DNA from: Streptomyces phaeoluteigriseus
GTDB lineage: Bacteria; Actinomycetota; Actinomycetes; Streptomycetales; Streptomycetaceae
Length of the DNA stretch: 37,313 nt
Assembly: GCF_001896135.2 (NCBI RefSeq)
Contig: NZ_MPOH02000019.1
Location: forward strand, 971,976 to 1,009,288
Direction of reading: 5' to 3'
Below are positions 16,815 to 24,992 of this stretch, one piece after another (position 1 is the first letter of the stretch; each line of letters begins with the position of its first letter). The notes below the pieces were generated by a model that saw nothing but the letters and a program-made list of their open reading frames with translations, did no database searches and was not told where the DNA came from. Position numbers and translations under genes: made by a program.

Positions 16815-17100
16815 TCCGCCGGGCCTCCTCGAGCTGGTCCTCCAGGATGACGATGCGGCACGCGGCCTCGATCGGGGTGCCCTTGTCGACCAGCTCGCGG
16901 GCGCGGGCGGCGACTCTCAGCTGGTAGCGCGAGTACCGGCGGTGGCCGCCCTCCGACCGGAGCGGACTGATCAGGCGTGCCTCCCCGATGGCCCGGAGGA
17001 AGCCGGGAGTGGTGCCCAGCATCTCGGCCGCCCGGCCCATCGAGTACGCCGGGTAGTCGTCGTCGTCCAGACGACCGCTGAGCGGGTTGTCTGCTGTCAT
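16717..17100 (-). CDS. MerR/BldC-type helix-turn-helix regulator
   Basis: A 127-aa protein from ATG 17100, preceded by GAGGTGAC. The winged helix-turn-helix is visible (AYSMGRAAEMLGTTPGFLRA, then IGEARLISPLRSEGGHRRYS), followed by a helical segment (RVAARARELVDKGTP, AACRIVILEDQLEEARRI). It is shorter than classical MerR proteins and has no effector domain, so it should bind DNA directly. It lies in the same direction as the helicase and CspA genes; a link to cold-shock or stress control is inferred. Its 3' end overlaps the ferritin-like gene on the other strand. Confidence 0.85.
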   Translation of the reverse strand: MTADNPLSGRLDDDDYPAYSMGRAAEMLGTTPGFLRAIGEARLISPLRSEGGHRRYSRYQLRVAARARELVDKGTPIEAACRIVILEDQLEEARRINAEYRRAASDESTPAPHAKVHSSSGSVRGSV

Positions 17101-17266
17101 GTCACCTCGTTGATCGCCGCGTAGAAGGGACCCTGCTGCCGTCCGGCACCTGGGCCCCTGAGGAGATTCAACACCGTCCACCGGTCGTACCGCCGTGCCG
17201 GTCCGCCGTTACGGGTACCCGCCCCGCCGGATCCCCGCCCCGGACCACCCCTGGCCGGGCATGCGC

Positions 17267-17300
17267 AAGGGCCCCGCCGACAGCTGTCGACGGGGCCCTT
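17267..17300 (-). terminator. Terminator of the DEAD-box helicase gene
   Basis: AAGGGCCCCG (17267-17276) and CGGGGCCCTT (17291-17300) form the outer stem around the inner palindrome CGACAGCTGTCG. It lies 70 bases past the helicase stop. Confidence 0.85.
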
Positions 17301-17370
17301 CTTCGCAGGTGGGAGGCGGTTTCCCGGCCCTACCCGCACTCGCCCGGGGGCGTGGTGCTTCCGATTTTTG

Positions 17371-18918
17371 CTAGGCCGCCGAGCCGAAGGCGGACCGACG
17401 CTGGGTACGGCCACGCGAGGACGAGGCGTCGCCGGTGGACCGGCCGCGCTCGCCACCGCGCTCGCTGCCACCGCGCTCGCCGCCACCGCGACCGCGGCGG
17501 CCACGGGAGGACGAGCCACCCGAGGACGCGGAGCGCCGGGGGCGCTCGACGACCGGCGCGGTGATCACGACGGGGATGCCGGACGGGGCCTGAGCACCGG
17601 TGATACGGCTCAGCTCCTCCTCACCCGAGCGGACCGAGGTCACCTGAGCGGTGACACCGGCCATGGCCGTCAGACGGCTCATGGCGCGACGCTGGTCCGG
17701 GGTCACGAGGGTGACGACACTGCCGGACTCGCCCGCACGGGCCGTACGGCCGCCGCGGTGCAGGTAGTCCTTCGGGTCGGTCGGCGGATCCACGTTGACG
17801 ACCAGGTCGAGACTGTCGACGTGGATGCCGCGCGCGGCCACGTTCGTCGCCACGAGCACGGTCACGTGGCCCGTCTTGAACTGGTCCAGCGTCCGGGTGC
17901 GCTGCGGCTGGGACTTGCCGCCGTGCAGAGCCGCGGCGCGCACGCCGTTGTTCAGCAGGTGCTTGGTCAGCCGGTCCACCGCGTGCTTGGTGTCCAGGAA
18001 CATGATCACGCGGCCTTCGCGGGCCGCGATCTCGGTGGTCGTGCGCTGCTTGTCCGTGTCGTGGACGTGCAGGACGTGGTGCTCCATCGTGGTGACCGCG
18101 CCGGCCGACGGGTCGACGGAGTGGACGACCGGGTCGGACAGGTAGCGGCGGACCAGCCGGTCGACGTTGCGGTCCAGGGTGGCCGAGAACAGCATCCGCT
18201 GTCCGTCGGGCTTCACCTGGTCGAGCAGCGCGGTGACCTGCGGCATGAAGCCCATGTCGGCCATCTGGTCGGCCTCGTCGAGGACGGTGATGGCGACGTC
18301 GTCGAGGCGGCAGTCGCCCCGGTCGATGAGGTCCTTCAGCCGTCCCGGCGTCGCGACGACGACCTCGGCGCCGCCCCGCAGGGCGCTCGCCTGACGGCCG
18401 ATCGACATGCCGCCGACGACGGTGGCCAGTCGCAGCCGCACCGAGCGGGCGTACGGCGTCAGCGCGTCGGTGACCTGCTGGGCCAGCTCGCGGGTCGGCA
18501 CGAGGACGAGCGCGAGCGGCTGACGCGGCTCGGCGCGCAGGCCCGCCGTACGGGCCACGACCGCGAGGCCGAACGCGAGGGTCTTGCCGGAGCCGGTGCG
18601 GCCACGGCCCAGGACGTCACGGCCGGCCAGCGAGTTCGGCAGCGTCGCGCCCTGGATGGGGAACGGGACGGTCATGCCCTCGCTGGCCAGCGCGGCCGAC
18701 AGCGGCGCGGGCAGGCCCAGGTCGCCGAACGACTCGACGGCGGGCAGCGGCGGCGTGATCGTCTCCGGCAGCGCGAACTCGCCCTGCTGCGCCATCGGCC
18801 GGCGGCTGGAGCCGCCCTGCGAACGACGGGGCGCGGAGGAGCGGCCGGCGGAGGAGCGCTGCGGGGCGCCGCCTCCGGAGCGGCCGTAGGAGCGGGCGCT
18901 GGAACGTGCACGGTTCAT
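17371..18918 (-). CDS. DEAD-box ATP-dependent RNA helicase
   Basis: A 515-aa protein from ATG 18918 (MNRARSSARS), with AAGG about 9 bases upstream. It shows the full helicase order: Q-motif region (PFPIQGATLP), Walker A GRGRTGSGKT (104-113), VPTRELAQQV, ATPGRLKDL, DEAD (214-217), FSAT (244-247), LVATNVAARGIHVDSLD and HRGGRTARAG. The N-terminal 40 and C-terminal ~60 residues are Arg/Gly/Ser-rich, typical of RNA-binding tails. It should unwind RNA secondary structure, for example during cold stress or ribosome assembly. It follows the cspA gene on the same strand after a strong terminator and a ~170-base leader, which may hold its own promoter. Confidence 0.95.
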   Translation of the reverse strand: MNRARSSARSYGRSGGGAPQRSSAGRSSAPRRSQGGSSRRPMAQQGEFALPETITPPLPAVESFGDLGLPAPLSAALASEGMTVPFPIQGATLPNSLAGRDVLGRGRTGSGKTLAFGLAVVARTAGLRAEPRQPLALVLVPTRELAQQVTDALTPYARSVRLRLATVVGGMSIGRQASALRGGAEVVVATPGRLKDLIDRGDCRLDDVAITVLDEADQMADMGFMPQVTALLDQVKPDGQRMLFSATLDRNVDRLVRRYLSDPVVHSVDPSAGAVTTMEHHVLHVHDTDKQRTTTEIAAREGRVIMFLDTKHAVDRLTKHLLNNGVRAAALHGGKSQPQRTRTLDQFKTGHVTVLVATNVAARGIHVDSLDLVVNVDPPTDPKDYLHRGGRTARAGESGSVVTLVTPDQRRAMSRLTAMAGVTAQVTSVRSGEEELSRITGAQAPSGIPVVITAPVVERPRRSASSGGSSSRGRRGRGGGERGGSERGGERGRSTGDASSSRGRTQRRSAFGSAA

Positions 18919-19090
18919 GCGGGGGACCTTCCTTGATGCGGCGCGTATCAAGGAATTCCCGGAGCACATGAAGGCGCGGAGAATTGCGAGAACGAGCCGG
19001 AGTTGGTGGGGCCGAAACAGGTGGACGGGAAACATGACACCGTCCTGCGGGAAATCAGGTCATCCCGCGCGGCGCCCGGAAAAAGCGGCG

Positions 19091-19126
19091 AGCCGGGGCC
19101 CGCACCCCACGGTGCGGGCCCCGGCT
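19091..19126 (-). terminator. Terminator of the cspA gene
   Basis: A perfect 16-bp stem (AGCCGGGGCCCGCACC at 19091-19106, complement at 19111-19126) with a 4-nt loop lies just after the cold-shock gene. Its inner 28 bases differ at one position from the hairpin at 24821-24856. Confidence 0.9.
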
Positions 19127-19149
19127 TCGACGTTACGCGTCAGGCAGGG

Positions 19150-19353
19150 TCAGGCGGGAACGATGTTCTCCGCCGTCGGGCCCTTCTGGCCCTGAGCGAT
19201 GTCGAACGACACCTTCTGGCCTTCCTGGAGCTCACGGAAGCCCTGGGTCGCGATGTTCGAGTAGTGAGCGAAGACGTCGGGACCGCCGCCGTCCTGCTCA
19301 ATGAAGCCGAAACCCTTTTCGGCGTTGAACCACTTCACGGTGCCACTGGCCAT
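19150..19353 (-). CDS. cspA: Cold-shock protein (CspA family)
   Basis: A 67-aa protein of standard length. The RNA-binding motifs are GTVKWFNAEKGFGFIEQ (RNP1) and DVFAHYSNI (RNP2), followed by QKVSFDIAQGQKGPTAENI. It acts as a nucleic-acid chaperone in the cytoplasm. ATG 19353 has AAGGAG 8 bases upstream. The leader is about 100 bases long and its promoter/leader block recurs at 24901-24950. The DEAD-box helicase gene lies downstream on the same strand, a natural partner in RNA remodelling. The exact paralogue name is uncertain because Streptomyces has several csp genes. Confidence 0.95.
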   Translation of the reverse strand: MASGTVKWFNAEKGFGFIEQDGGGPDVFAHYSNIATQGFRELQEGQKVSFDIAQGQKGPTAENIVPA

Positions 19354-19455
19354 TTTATTCTCCTTCGAGGAACGGTTCGGAGTCACCCTGTGTGCCTCCG
19401 GTCGCCGTGATGATCACCCCGACGGAAAAACCTTCTGGCAACCACAACTGCAACT

Positions 19456-19505
19456 GATGACGACAGTAGCACGGTGCGTTCGGCCGAGTGCGCTCGACCA
19501 TTTCG
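19456..19505 (-). promoter_or_regulatory. Putative cspA promoter and leader start
   Basis: On the minus strand, -10-like TACTGT (19463-19468) sits in CGTGCTACTGTCG, with TCAGTTGC 3 bases downstream and GAAAT 31 bases upstream of the -10. The same blocks with identical spacing recur at 24896-24950, which supports a regulatory function. No clear TTGACA -35 box is seen. Confidence 0.6.
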
Positions 19506-19889
19506 CCTGGTGAGCCGCCTGCGGGAATATTCACCGGGTGCTGCGCCAATTTCTCATCTGGCGACCACAGATATTGCTCCACAGGCACTCCCGCATTCTT
19601 GCGGGCATCACCGACCACAGCCCCGTGACCTCCTACGACGGTCACCGCGACCGCCTTCCGGAACCACTCCGGTGAATGCCCGAAACGCGTCCCACTGCGA
19701 CGAAGGACACATCGACGGTGAACATGCGTCCGATCCGCGGACCGTCCCGTAGTCCCACCGGTGGAGTCCGTACCCCTCACGTACTGCGTTCTCAGTACGG
19801 GGGATTGTCGGCAGGCGCACGACGACAGGCAGGAGGCCGGGCGGCGAGTCTGGGCCGACAGTCGGCACCAGATGCGGAGACCTCCTGTC
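19506..19889. other. Gap between cspA promoter and MMPL gene; no supported gene
   Basis: The stretch 19506-19610 is relatively AT-rich and has a small hairpin (CCCGCA-TTCT-TGCGGG, 19590-19605). Long open frames exist on both strands but show no domain. The MMPL promoter is presumably here. Confidence 0.4.
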
Positions 19890-22112
19890 GTGGCTACTTT
19901 CCTCTATCGCGTGGGCCGCCTGGCCTTCCGGCGGCGCTGGTACGTCGCCCTGGTCTGGGCGGCGGTCCTCGCCGCCGTCGGGCTGGGCGCCGTCAAGGCC
20001 CCCGGCGCCTCCGACGAGCAGTTCTCGATGCCGGGCATCGAGTCCCAGAAGGCGTTCGACCTGATGGAGCAGCGTTTCCCCGGGGCCTCGGCCGACGGCG
20101 CCACCGCGCGGGTCGTGTTCGTCGCGCCGGGCGGCCAGAAGGTGACCGCGGCCGAGAACCGGCGGACCGTCGAGGACGTCGTGGCCGACCTCGCCGACGG
20201 ACCGCAGGTCGCGAGCGCGGCCGACCCGTTCACGGCTCGGGCGGTCAGCGAGGACGGCACGACGGCCTACGCGACCGTCACCTACAAGGTCGCCGCGAAC
20301 GAACTGACCGACGACAGCACGGCCCGGCTGGACCGGGCTCTCGAGGACGCCCGTGCCACCGGGCTGACCGTCGAGGCCGGCGGGGACGCGTTCGAGGAGT
20401 CCGGCGGGCCGGGCGGAGTCGCCGAGATCATCGGCGTCTCGATCGCCGCGGTCGTCCTGCTCGTCACCTTCGGTTCGCTGGCCGCGGCAGGGCTGCCCCT
20501 GCTGACCGCACTCATCGGAGTCGGCGTCAGCATGGCGACGATCATGGCGCTCTCCGACGCCCTGGGCCTGTCCACGACGACCGGCACCCTGGCGATGATG
20601 CTCGGCCTGGCGGTCGGCATCGACTACGCCCTGTTCGTCGTCTCCCGCTACCGCGAGGAACGCGCGCGCGGCCGTACCCCGGAGGAGGCGACCGGTCTCG
20701 CGGTCGGCACGGCCGGGTCCGCGGTCGTCTTCGCGGGCCTCACCGTCGTCATCGCCCTGGCCGGACTCGCCGTCGTCGGCATCCCGATGCTCACCAAGAT
20801 GGGGCTCGCCGCGGCGGGCGCGGTCGTCGTCGCCGTACTGATCGCGCTGACGCTGGTGCCGGCGTTCCTCGGCTTCTGGCCGAACGCCGTGCTGGCGCGC
20901 AAGGCCCGCAGGAGCGGCCGTATCGAGGACGGCACCCCGGACAACGGCGGCACCCGCTGGGCCCGGTTCGTGCTGCGCCGTCCGCTGCCCGTGCTGCTGC
21001 TCGGCGTGGTGGGCCTGGGCGCCCTCGCGCTGCCGGTGGCGGACCTGCAACTGGGCATGCCCGGCGACGAGGCGAAGCCCACCTCCACCACCCAGCGCCG
21101 GGCCTACGACGCGCTCGCGGACGGCTTCGGACCCGGCTTCAACGGGCCCCTGACCGTCGTCGTCGACGCGCAGGGCGATCCCGACCCGAAGGCGGCCACG
21201 CAGACCGTCGCCGACGAGATCGGCGCCACCGAAGGCGTCGTCTCCGTCTCCCCGGCCCGCTTCAACGAGGCCGGTGACACCGCCGTCTTCTCCGTCGTGC
21301 CGTCCACCGCGCCGACCGACGAGCGGACCAAGGACCTGGTGAAGGCCATCCGGGGCGAGCGTCCCGGCGTGGAGACCGAGACCGGCGCGACCTTCGAGGT
21401 CACCGGCAGCACCGCGCTGAACATCGACATCTCCGACAAGGTCCAGGCCGCGCTGATCCCGTATCTGATCGTGGTGGTCGGGCTGGCGATCCTGCTGCTG
21501 ATGGTGGTGTTCCGGTCCCTGCTCGTCCCGCTGAAGGCCGCCTTCGGCTTCCTGCTGTCGGTGCTGGCCTCCCTCGGCGTGGTGGTCGTGGTCTTCCAGC
21601 AGGGGCACGGCGCCGACCTGCTCGGTGTGGAGCAGACCGGCCCGATCATGAGCCTGATGCCGATCTTCCTGGTGGGCATCGTGTTCGGCCTGGCCATGGA
21701 CTACGAGGTCTTCCTCGTCTCCCGGATGCGCGAGGCCTACGTCCACGGCGAGCGGCCCGGCCAGGCGGTCACGTCCGGCTTCCGGCACAGTGCCCGGGTG
21801 GTCGTGGCCGCCGCGCTGATCATGATCGCGGTCTTCGCCGGGTTCATCGGCGAGAAGGACTCCATGATCAAGATGATCGGGTTCGGGCTCGCCGGAGCCG
21901 TTCTCTTCGACGCCTTCGTCGTCCGGATGGCGATCGTGCCCGCGGTGCTCGCCCTGCTCGGGGACAAGGCCTGGTGGCTGCCGAAGTGGCTGGACCGGAT
22001 CCTGCCCCGCGTCGACGTGGAGGGCGAGGCGCTCACCCGACGGCCCGAGCCCGGCGACCGGGATCCCGCCGACGAGCCGGACCATGCCGGCCTGGAGCCG
22101 GCCCGCACCTGA
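19890..22112 (+). CDS. MMPL/RND-family transporter
   Basis: A 740-aa protein from GTG 19890 (VATFLYRVGRLAFRRRWYVA), with GGAG ~10 bases upstream; the frame is open from 19761 but earlier starts lack support. It has the two-fold RND layout: helix 1, an extracytoplasmic loop (~45-190), a membrane block (AEIIGVSIAAVVLLVTFGSL, LGLAVGIDYALFVVSRYREE), a second loop (~390-520), and a second membrane block (VGIVFGLAMDYEVFLVSRMR, VVVAAALIMIAVFAGF). The GxxxDY motifs in each half are those used for proton coupling. MMPL proteins export lipids or hydrophobic compounds; the substrate is unknown. A hairpin separates it from the downstream sensor kinase. Confidence 0.92.
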   Translation: MATFLYRVGRLAFRRRWYVALVWAAVLAAVGLGAVKAPGASDEQFSMPGIESQKAFDLMEQRFPGASADGATARVVFVAPGGQKVTAAENRRTVEDVVADLADGPQVASAADPFTARAVSEDGTTAYATVTYKVAANELTDDSTARLDRALEDARATGLTVEAGGDAFEESGGPGGVAEIIGVSIAAVVLLVTFGSLAAAGLPLLTALIGVGVSMATIMALSDALGLSTTTGTLAMMLGLAVGIDYALFVVSRYREERARGRTPEEATGLAVGTAGSAVVFAGLTVVIALAGLAVVGIPMLTKMGLAAAGAVVVAVLIALTLVPAFLGFWPNAVLARKARRSGRIEDGTPDNGGTRWARFVLRRPLPVLLLGVVGLGALALPVADLQLGMPGDEAKPTSTTQRRAYDALADGFGPGFNGPLTVVVDAQGDPDPKAATQTVADEIGATEGVVSVSPARFNEAGDTAVFSVVPSTAPTDERTKDLVKAIRGERPGVETETGATFEVTGSTALNIDISDKVQAALIPYLIVVVGLAILLLMVVFRSLLVPLKAAFGFLLSVLASLGVVVVVFQQGHGADLLGVEQTGPIMSLMPIFLVGIVFGLAMDYEVFLVSRMREAYVHGERPGQAVTSGFRHSARVVVAAALIMIAVFAGFIGEKDSMIKMIGFGLAGAVLFDAFVVRMAIVPAVLALLGDKAWWLPKWLDRILPRVDVEGEALTRRPEPGDRDPADEPDHAGLEPART

Positions 22113-22149
22113 GCGCGGTCCCTCCCCCTCCCCCCGTCCCCTCCCTACA

Positions 22150-22183
22150 GGGACCGTCCGTGGTGAACGCCACGGGCGGTCCC
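22150..22183 (+). terminator. Hairpin after the MMPL gene
   Basis: A 14-bp stem (GGGACCGTCCGTGG at 22150-22163, CCACGGGCGGTCCC at 22170-22183, one wobble) with a 6-nt loop. It could be a terminator or an attenuator before the kinase gene. Confidence 0.75.
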
Positions 22184-22212
22184 CTCGCCCGTCGACGGGG
22201 GCGGAGGTCACG

Positions 22213-22266
22213 ATGAACACCGCACCACCGACCGGAGAGCCGATGCCCGATGAGCAGCAGCCTTGA
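22213..22266 (+). CDS. 17-codon leader ORF overlapping the sensor-kinase start
   Basis: ATG 22213 has GGAGG 6 bases upstream, the best ribosome-binding site in this gap. It reads MNTAPPTGEPMPDEQQP and stops at 22264-22266, 16 bases past the kinase ATG (22250), which is in another frame and has only a distant GGAG. Either it couples translation to the kinase gene, or a frameshift hides the true kinase start. Confidence 0.45.
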   Translation: MNTAPPTGEPMPDEQQP

Positions 22267-23485
22267 GCGCTACCAGGACCGCCTCGAGAGGTACTCGGGA
22301 CATGTCGGCAAGTACGCGGACCGCCACCCCCGGCTCATCGACGTGGCGGTGGTCCTCGCGCTGATGGGCTGCGCGAGCCTCGGCAGCTCCCTCACCCTGC
22401 CCGGCATTCCCCCGCCCGACCACGGGGGGTCCGGCACCGCCCTCATGGGCGTCTCCTGCCTCGCCCTGCTGCGGTACCGGAGCCACCCGCGGACCGCCGT
22501 CGTCGTCACCGCGGTCTGCACGGTGATCGCGGTCGTGCTCGGGTATCTGGTCACCCCGTTGCTGCTGGCCCCGATCATGGCTGCGCTCTACTGGCTGGCC
22601 ATGCTCACCGACCCCGGGACGACCCGCGCCTTCGGCGTCGCCACGACCGTGGCGGTGACGGCCGCGGCCGTCTTCTCCGACAGCATGGACGAACTCTCGC
22701 TGCTGATCCGGACGATCGGCCCGTTCTTCTGGCTGATGCTGCCGCTCGCCGCCGGCAACATGACCCGGCTGCGGCGCGCCTACCTCCAGGCGGTGCAGGC
22801 CCGCGCCGAGCACGCCGAACGCACGAGGGAGGAGGAGGCCAGGCTGCGCGTCACGGAGGAGCGCATGCGCATCGCGCGTGAACTGCACGACGTCGTCGCC
22901 CACCATCTGGCGCTGGCCAACGCCCAGGCAGGCACGGCCGCCCACCTGGCGCTCACCCGCCCGGAGCAGACGAAGAGGATCCTCACCGACCTGACCGGCA
23001 CCACGTCCTCCGCGCTGCGCGAGCTGAAGGCCACGCTGGGACTGCTGCGCCAGAACGACGACCCGGCCGCCGATCCGCTGGAACCGGCACCGGGCCTGGC
23101 CCGTCTGCCCGAGCTGGTCGCGTCGTGCGAGTCGGCGGGGTTGACCGTCACGGTCACCACCGAGGGGGAGCCCCGGCCGCTGTCACCGGGGGCGGATCTG
23201 ACCGCGTTCCGGATCGTGCAGGAGGCGCTCACCAACGTGACCAAGCACGCGGGCAGTCGGTCGGCGCGCGTGCGGCTGGTGTACTCCGGGTCGCGGCTGG
23301 TGATCACGGTCAGCGACGACGGCCCGGCCACCGCCGCGCCGCCCGCGACCTCGCCGGGCCGCGGCTTCGGCATCCTGGGCATGCGCGAACGCGCCCACTC
23401 CATCGGCGGCGAACTCCGCCTGGGCCCCCGCCCGGAGGGCGGCTTCGAGGTCACGACGGCCTTGCCGCTGATCCCCGAAGCCTGA
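22250..23485 (+). CDS. Two-component sensor histidine kinase (NarL/HisKA_3 type)
   Basis: A 411-aa protein. The N-terminal ~170 residues have four to five membrane helices (LIDVAVVLALMG, AVVVTAVCTVIAVVLGYLV, FWLMLPLAAG). A coiled region leads to the dimerisation box RIARELHDVVAHHLALANAQ, with phospho-accepting His213. The ATPase domain shows the N box (FRIVQEALTNVTKHA), G1 (SDDGPA) and G2 (GRGFGILGMRERA). The signal is unknown. Such kinases usually sit next to a LuxR-type response regulator, but none is adjacent: upstream is the MMPL gene and downstream a convergent TerB gene. The stop codon lies in the first unit of a 19-bp tandem array. Confidence 0.93.
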   Translation: MSSSLERYQDRLERYSGHVGKYADRHPRLIDVAVVLALMGCASLGSSLTLPGIPPPDHGGSGTALMGVSCLALLRYRSHPRTAVVVTAVCTVIAVVLGYLVTPLLLAPIMAALYWLAMLTDPGTTRAFGVATTVAVTAAAVFSDSMDELSLLIRTIGPFFWLMLPLAAGNMTRLRRAYLQAVQARAEHAERTREEEARLRVTEERMRIARELHDVVAHHLALANAQAGTAAHLALTRPEQTKRILTDLTGTTSSALRELKATLGLLRQNDDPAADPLEPAPGLARLPELVASCESAGLTVTVTTEGEPRPLSPGADLTAFRIVQEALTNVTKHAGSRSARVRLVYSGSRLVITVSDDGPATAAPPATSPGRGFGILGMRERAHSIGGELRLGPRPEGGFEVTTALPLIPEA

Positions 23486-23650
23486 CCGTGTGTCCGGTCC
23501 CTGACCGTCTGTCCGGTCTCCGAGCGTGCGTCCGGTGCCTGACCGTGTATCCGGTGCCTGACCGCGTGTCCGGTGCCTGACCGCGTGTCCGGTGCCTGAC
23601 CGTGTGTCCGGTCTCCGACCGTGCGTCCGGTCTCCGACCGTGCGTCCGGT
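23480..23650. repeat. 19-bp tandem array filling the gap between two convergent stops
   Basis: Nine contiguous units close to GCCTGACCGTGTGTCCGGT run from 23480 to 23650. The kinase TGA (23483-23485) is within unit 1, and the TerB stop (23653-23655) starts 3 bases after unit 9. Most units carry an ACCG-N6-CGGT dyad. Units 5 and 6 are identical, as are units 8 and 9. Confidence 0.97.
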
Positions 23651-23652
23651 CC

Positions 23653-24201
23653 CTACAGACCGAACTCCTGTGCCGACAGGCCGAGGACCGAGCAGGCCTC
23701 GCGCAGCACCTGCTCCTCGGCCGGCGCGACGTACCCGTCCGCACCCGCGATGACGAAGCCGGTCTGGATGACGGCCCTGGCCTCCGTCGGCTTCTTCGCG
23801 GCCTTGGCGATCTCCTGGAGAACCTCCGCCTTGCCCTGGGGGAAGTCGAAGGCCAGCCGGTCGACGTGCTTGTTGAAGCGCTGGCGCAGTTGCTCGGACG
23901 GGAAGTTCTGGAGCACGTCGTTGTTCAGGATGAGCGATTCCACGTGCTGTCGCTCGGCCGGGTCAACGTGCCCGTCGGCGGCGGCCACCAGCGCGCACAT
24001 GGCCATGCTGGCGTCACGGTAGGCGCCGCTCTTCAACTCCGTCTTGAGGGAGGTGAGCTGCGTCTTGAGCGTGCCCACCAGCTGGGCGCGCGAAGCGCCC
24101 GACCCTCTCGAGGCCGGTCGCCCCTGGCCACCGGTGCCTCGGGCACCCTGTGCCTGCTGGAGCCCCTTGGCCTGGTCCTTGATCCGATCCCACATCGCCA
24201 C
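23653..24201 (-). CDS. TerB-family tellurite-resistance-like protein
   Basis: A 182-aa protein. GTG 24201 (VAMWDRIKDQAKG) is chosen because GAGG lies 9 bases upstream; ATG 24210 follows that GAGG directly and is less likely. After a Gly/Arg-rich linker come the TerB features: LKSGAYRDASMAMCALVAAA, DGHVDPAERQHVE, a second acidic helix pair (GADGYVAPAEEQVLREAC) and a hydrophobic core. TerB proteins are cytoplasmic or membrane-proximal, bind divalent metals in some cases and are linked to stress responses; the exact role is unclear. It ends against the 19-bp array. Confidence 0.85.
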   Translation of the reverse strand: MAMWDRIKDQAKGLQQAQGARGTGGQGRPASRGSGASRAQLVGTLKTQLTSLKTELKSGAYRDASMAMCALVAAADGHVDPAERQHVESLILNNDVLQNFPSEQLRQRFNKHVDRLAFDFPQGKAEVLQEIAKAAKKPTEARAVIQTGFVIAGADGYVAPAEEQVLREACSVLGLSAQEFGL

Positions 24202-24353
24202 GCGCGCCATCCTCGGCTTCAGCCCTGTCGTTCCGGTCCGACGCGCATGGATCACGCGTCATCCAGCCAACGGCCGCCGGACCGTCGAAGTTCCACGGCG
24301 GCCGGGCGGACGCGGCCGTGGGGCACGACGCCGGCATGTGGTGCCGTGCGCTG

Positions 24354-24677
24354 CTACACGTCTCGCGGGTCGGGGCCGCCGAGCATCTCCGAGGCGGACT
24401 GCATGGGGCTGAGGGTGCTGGCGCTCACGGGCGCGGCCTCCTCGGGCAGGCCGTGGCAGGTGAAACCGAGGCGGCGCATGGCCCGGACGACCTCGCCGCT
24501 GCTGAAGTCACGACGGTCCTGCCGGGTGACGATCTCGCCGACCTGCTTGACCGGGTAGCGGCGGCGGCCGATGGTGACGGACTCGCCGGTGATCAGCTCG
24601 GGCGTGACGCCCGCCATGGAGGCCAGGACCCCGCTCTTGGTCAGGTCGAACGGGTACCGGGCGATGACACAGCGCAT
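24354..24677 (-). CDS. SCO5918-type small protein
   Basis: A 107-aa protein starting MRCVIARYPFDLTKSGVLAS, followed by TGESVTIGRRRYPVKQVG, VTRQDRRDFSSGEVVRAMRR and LGFTCHGLP. From memory this is a conserved Streptomyces family found next to cold-shock and DEAD-box genes (SCO5918 type); the biochemical function is unknown. TGAGG lies 5 bases before ATG 24677. Its long upstream region contains a copy of the cspA promoter/leader block and of the cspA terminator but no csp gene, so it is either transcribed past that hairpin or has its own promoter. A cold-shock association is inferred from context only. Confidence 0.75.
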   Translation of the reverse strand: MRCVIARYPFDLTKSGVLASMAGVTPELITGESVTIGRRRYPVKQVGEIVTRQDRRDFSSGEVVRAMRRLGFTCHGLPEEAAPVSASTLSPMQSASEMLGGPDPRDV

Positions 24678-24820
24678 GTTGCCTCACAGAGCGAAGAGAA
24701 GGGACTGACCCGGGGAGACGGGAAGCAGGAGAGCGGGGGAGCGGGAACGACAGGGGGAGGGGTGAGCGGTGGGGGTGTGGTGGTTACCTGCCGCGCCCCC
24801 GGAAACACCGGAATACAGCG

Positions 24821-24856
24821 AACTGGGGCCCGCACCCCAAGGTGCGGGCCCCAGTT
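24821..24856 (-). terminator. cspA-type terminator hairpin without a csp gene
   Basis: A perfect 16-bp stem (AACTGGGGCCCGCACC at 24821-24836, complement at 24841-24856) with loop CCAA. The inner 28 bases match the cspA terminator except for one loop base. It lies between a cspA-like promoter and the SCO5918-type gene, and so would end an RNA of about 80 nt or act as an attenuator. Confidence 0.85.
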
Positions 24857-24895
24857 GCGAAAGTGCGGGTCGGTGCCGGTACCGGGCGGTGACGG

Positions 24896-24950
24896 CAACT
24901 GAAATCGACAGTAGCACGGGCCGATCGGGCCCGGCCGGTCAAAGATTTCA
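24896..24950 (-). promoter_or_regulatory. Copy of the cspA promoter/leader block
   Basis: On the minus strand CGTGCTACTGTCG with -10-like TACTGT (24908-24913) is identical to the cspA promoter. TCAGTTGC follows after 3 bases and GAAAT precedes at the same distance; 14 of the 26 bases between GAAAT and CGTGC match. Transcription would start near 24901. Confidence 0.65.
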
Positions 24951-24992
24951 CTCACTCGGGCGGTCCCCCGGGCCCTCGGACGAGACCGCCGG

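Noticed and set aside
19608..22220. 870-codon minus-strand frame opposite the MMPL gene
   Set aside because: Low-complexity Gly/Asp/His/Arg sequence mirroring the transporter; no start signal or domain.
19890..23485. Complete two-component-regulated efflux operon
   Set aside because: A hairpin separates the exporter from the kinase and no response regulator is present, so a working module is not supported.
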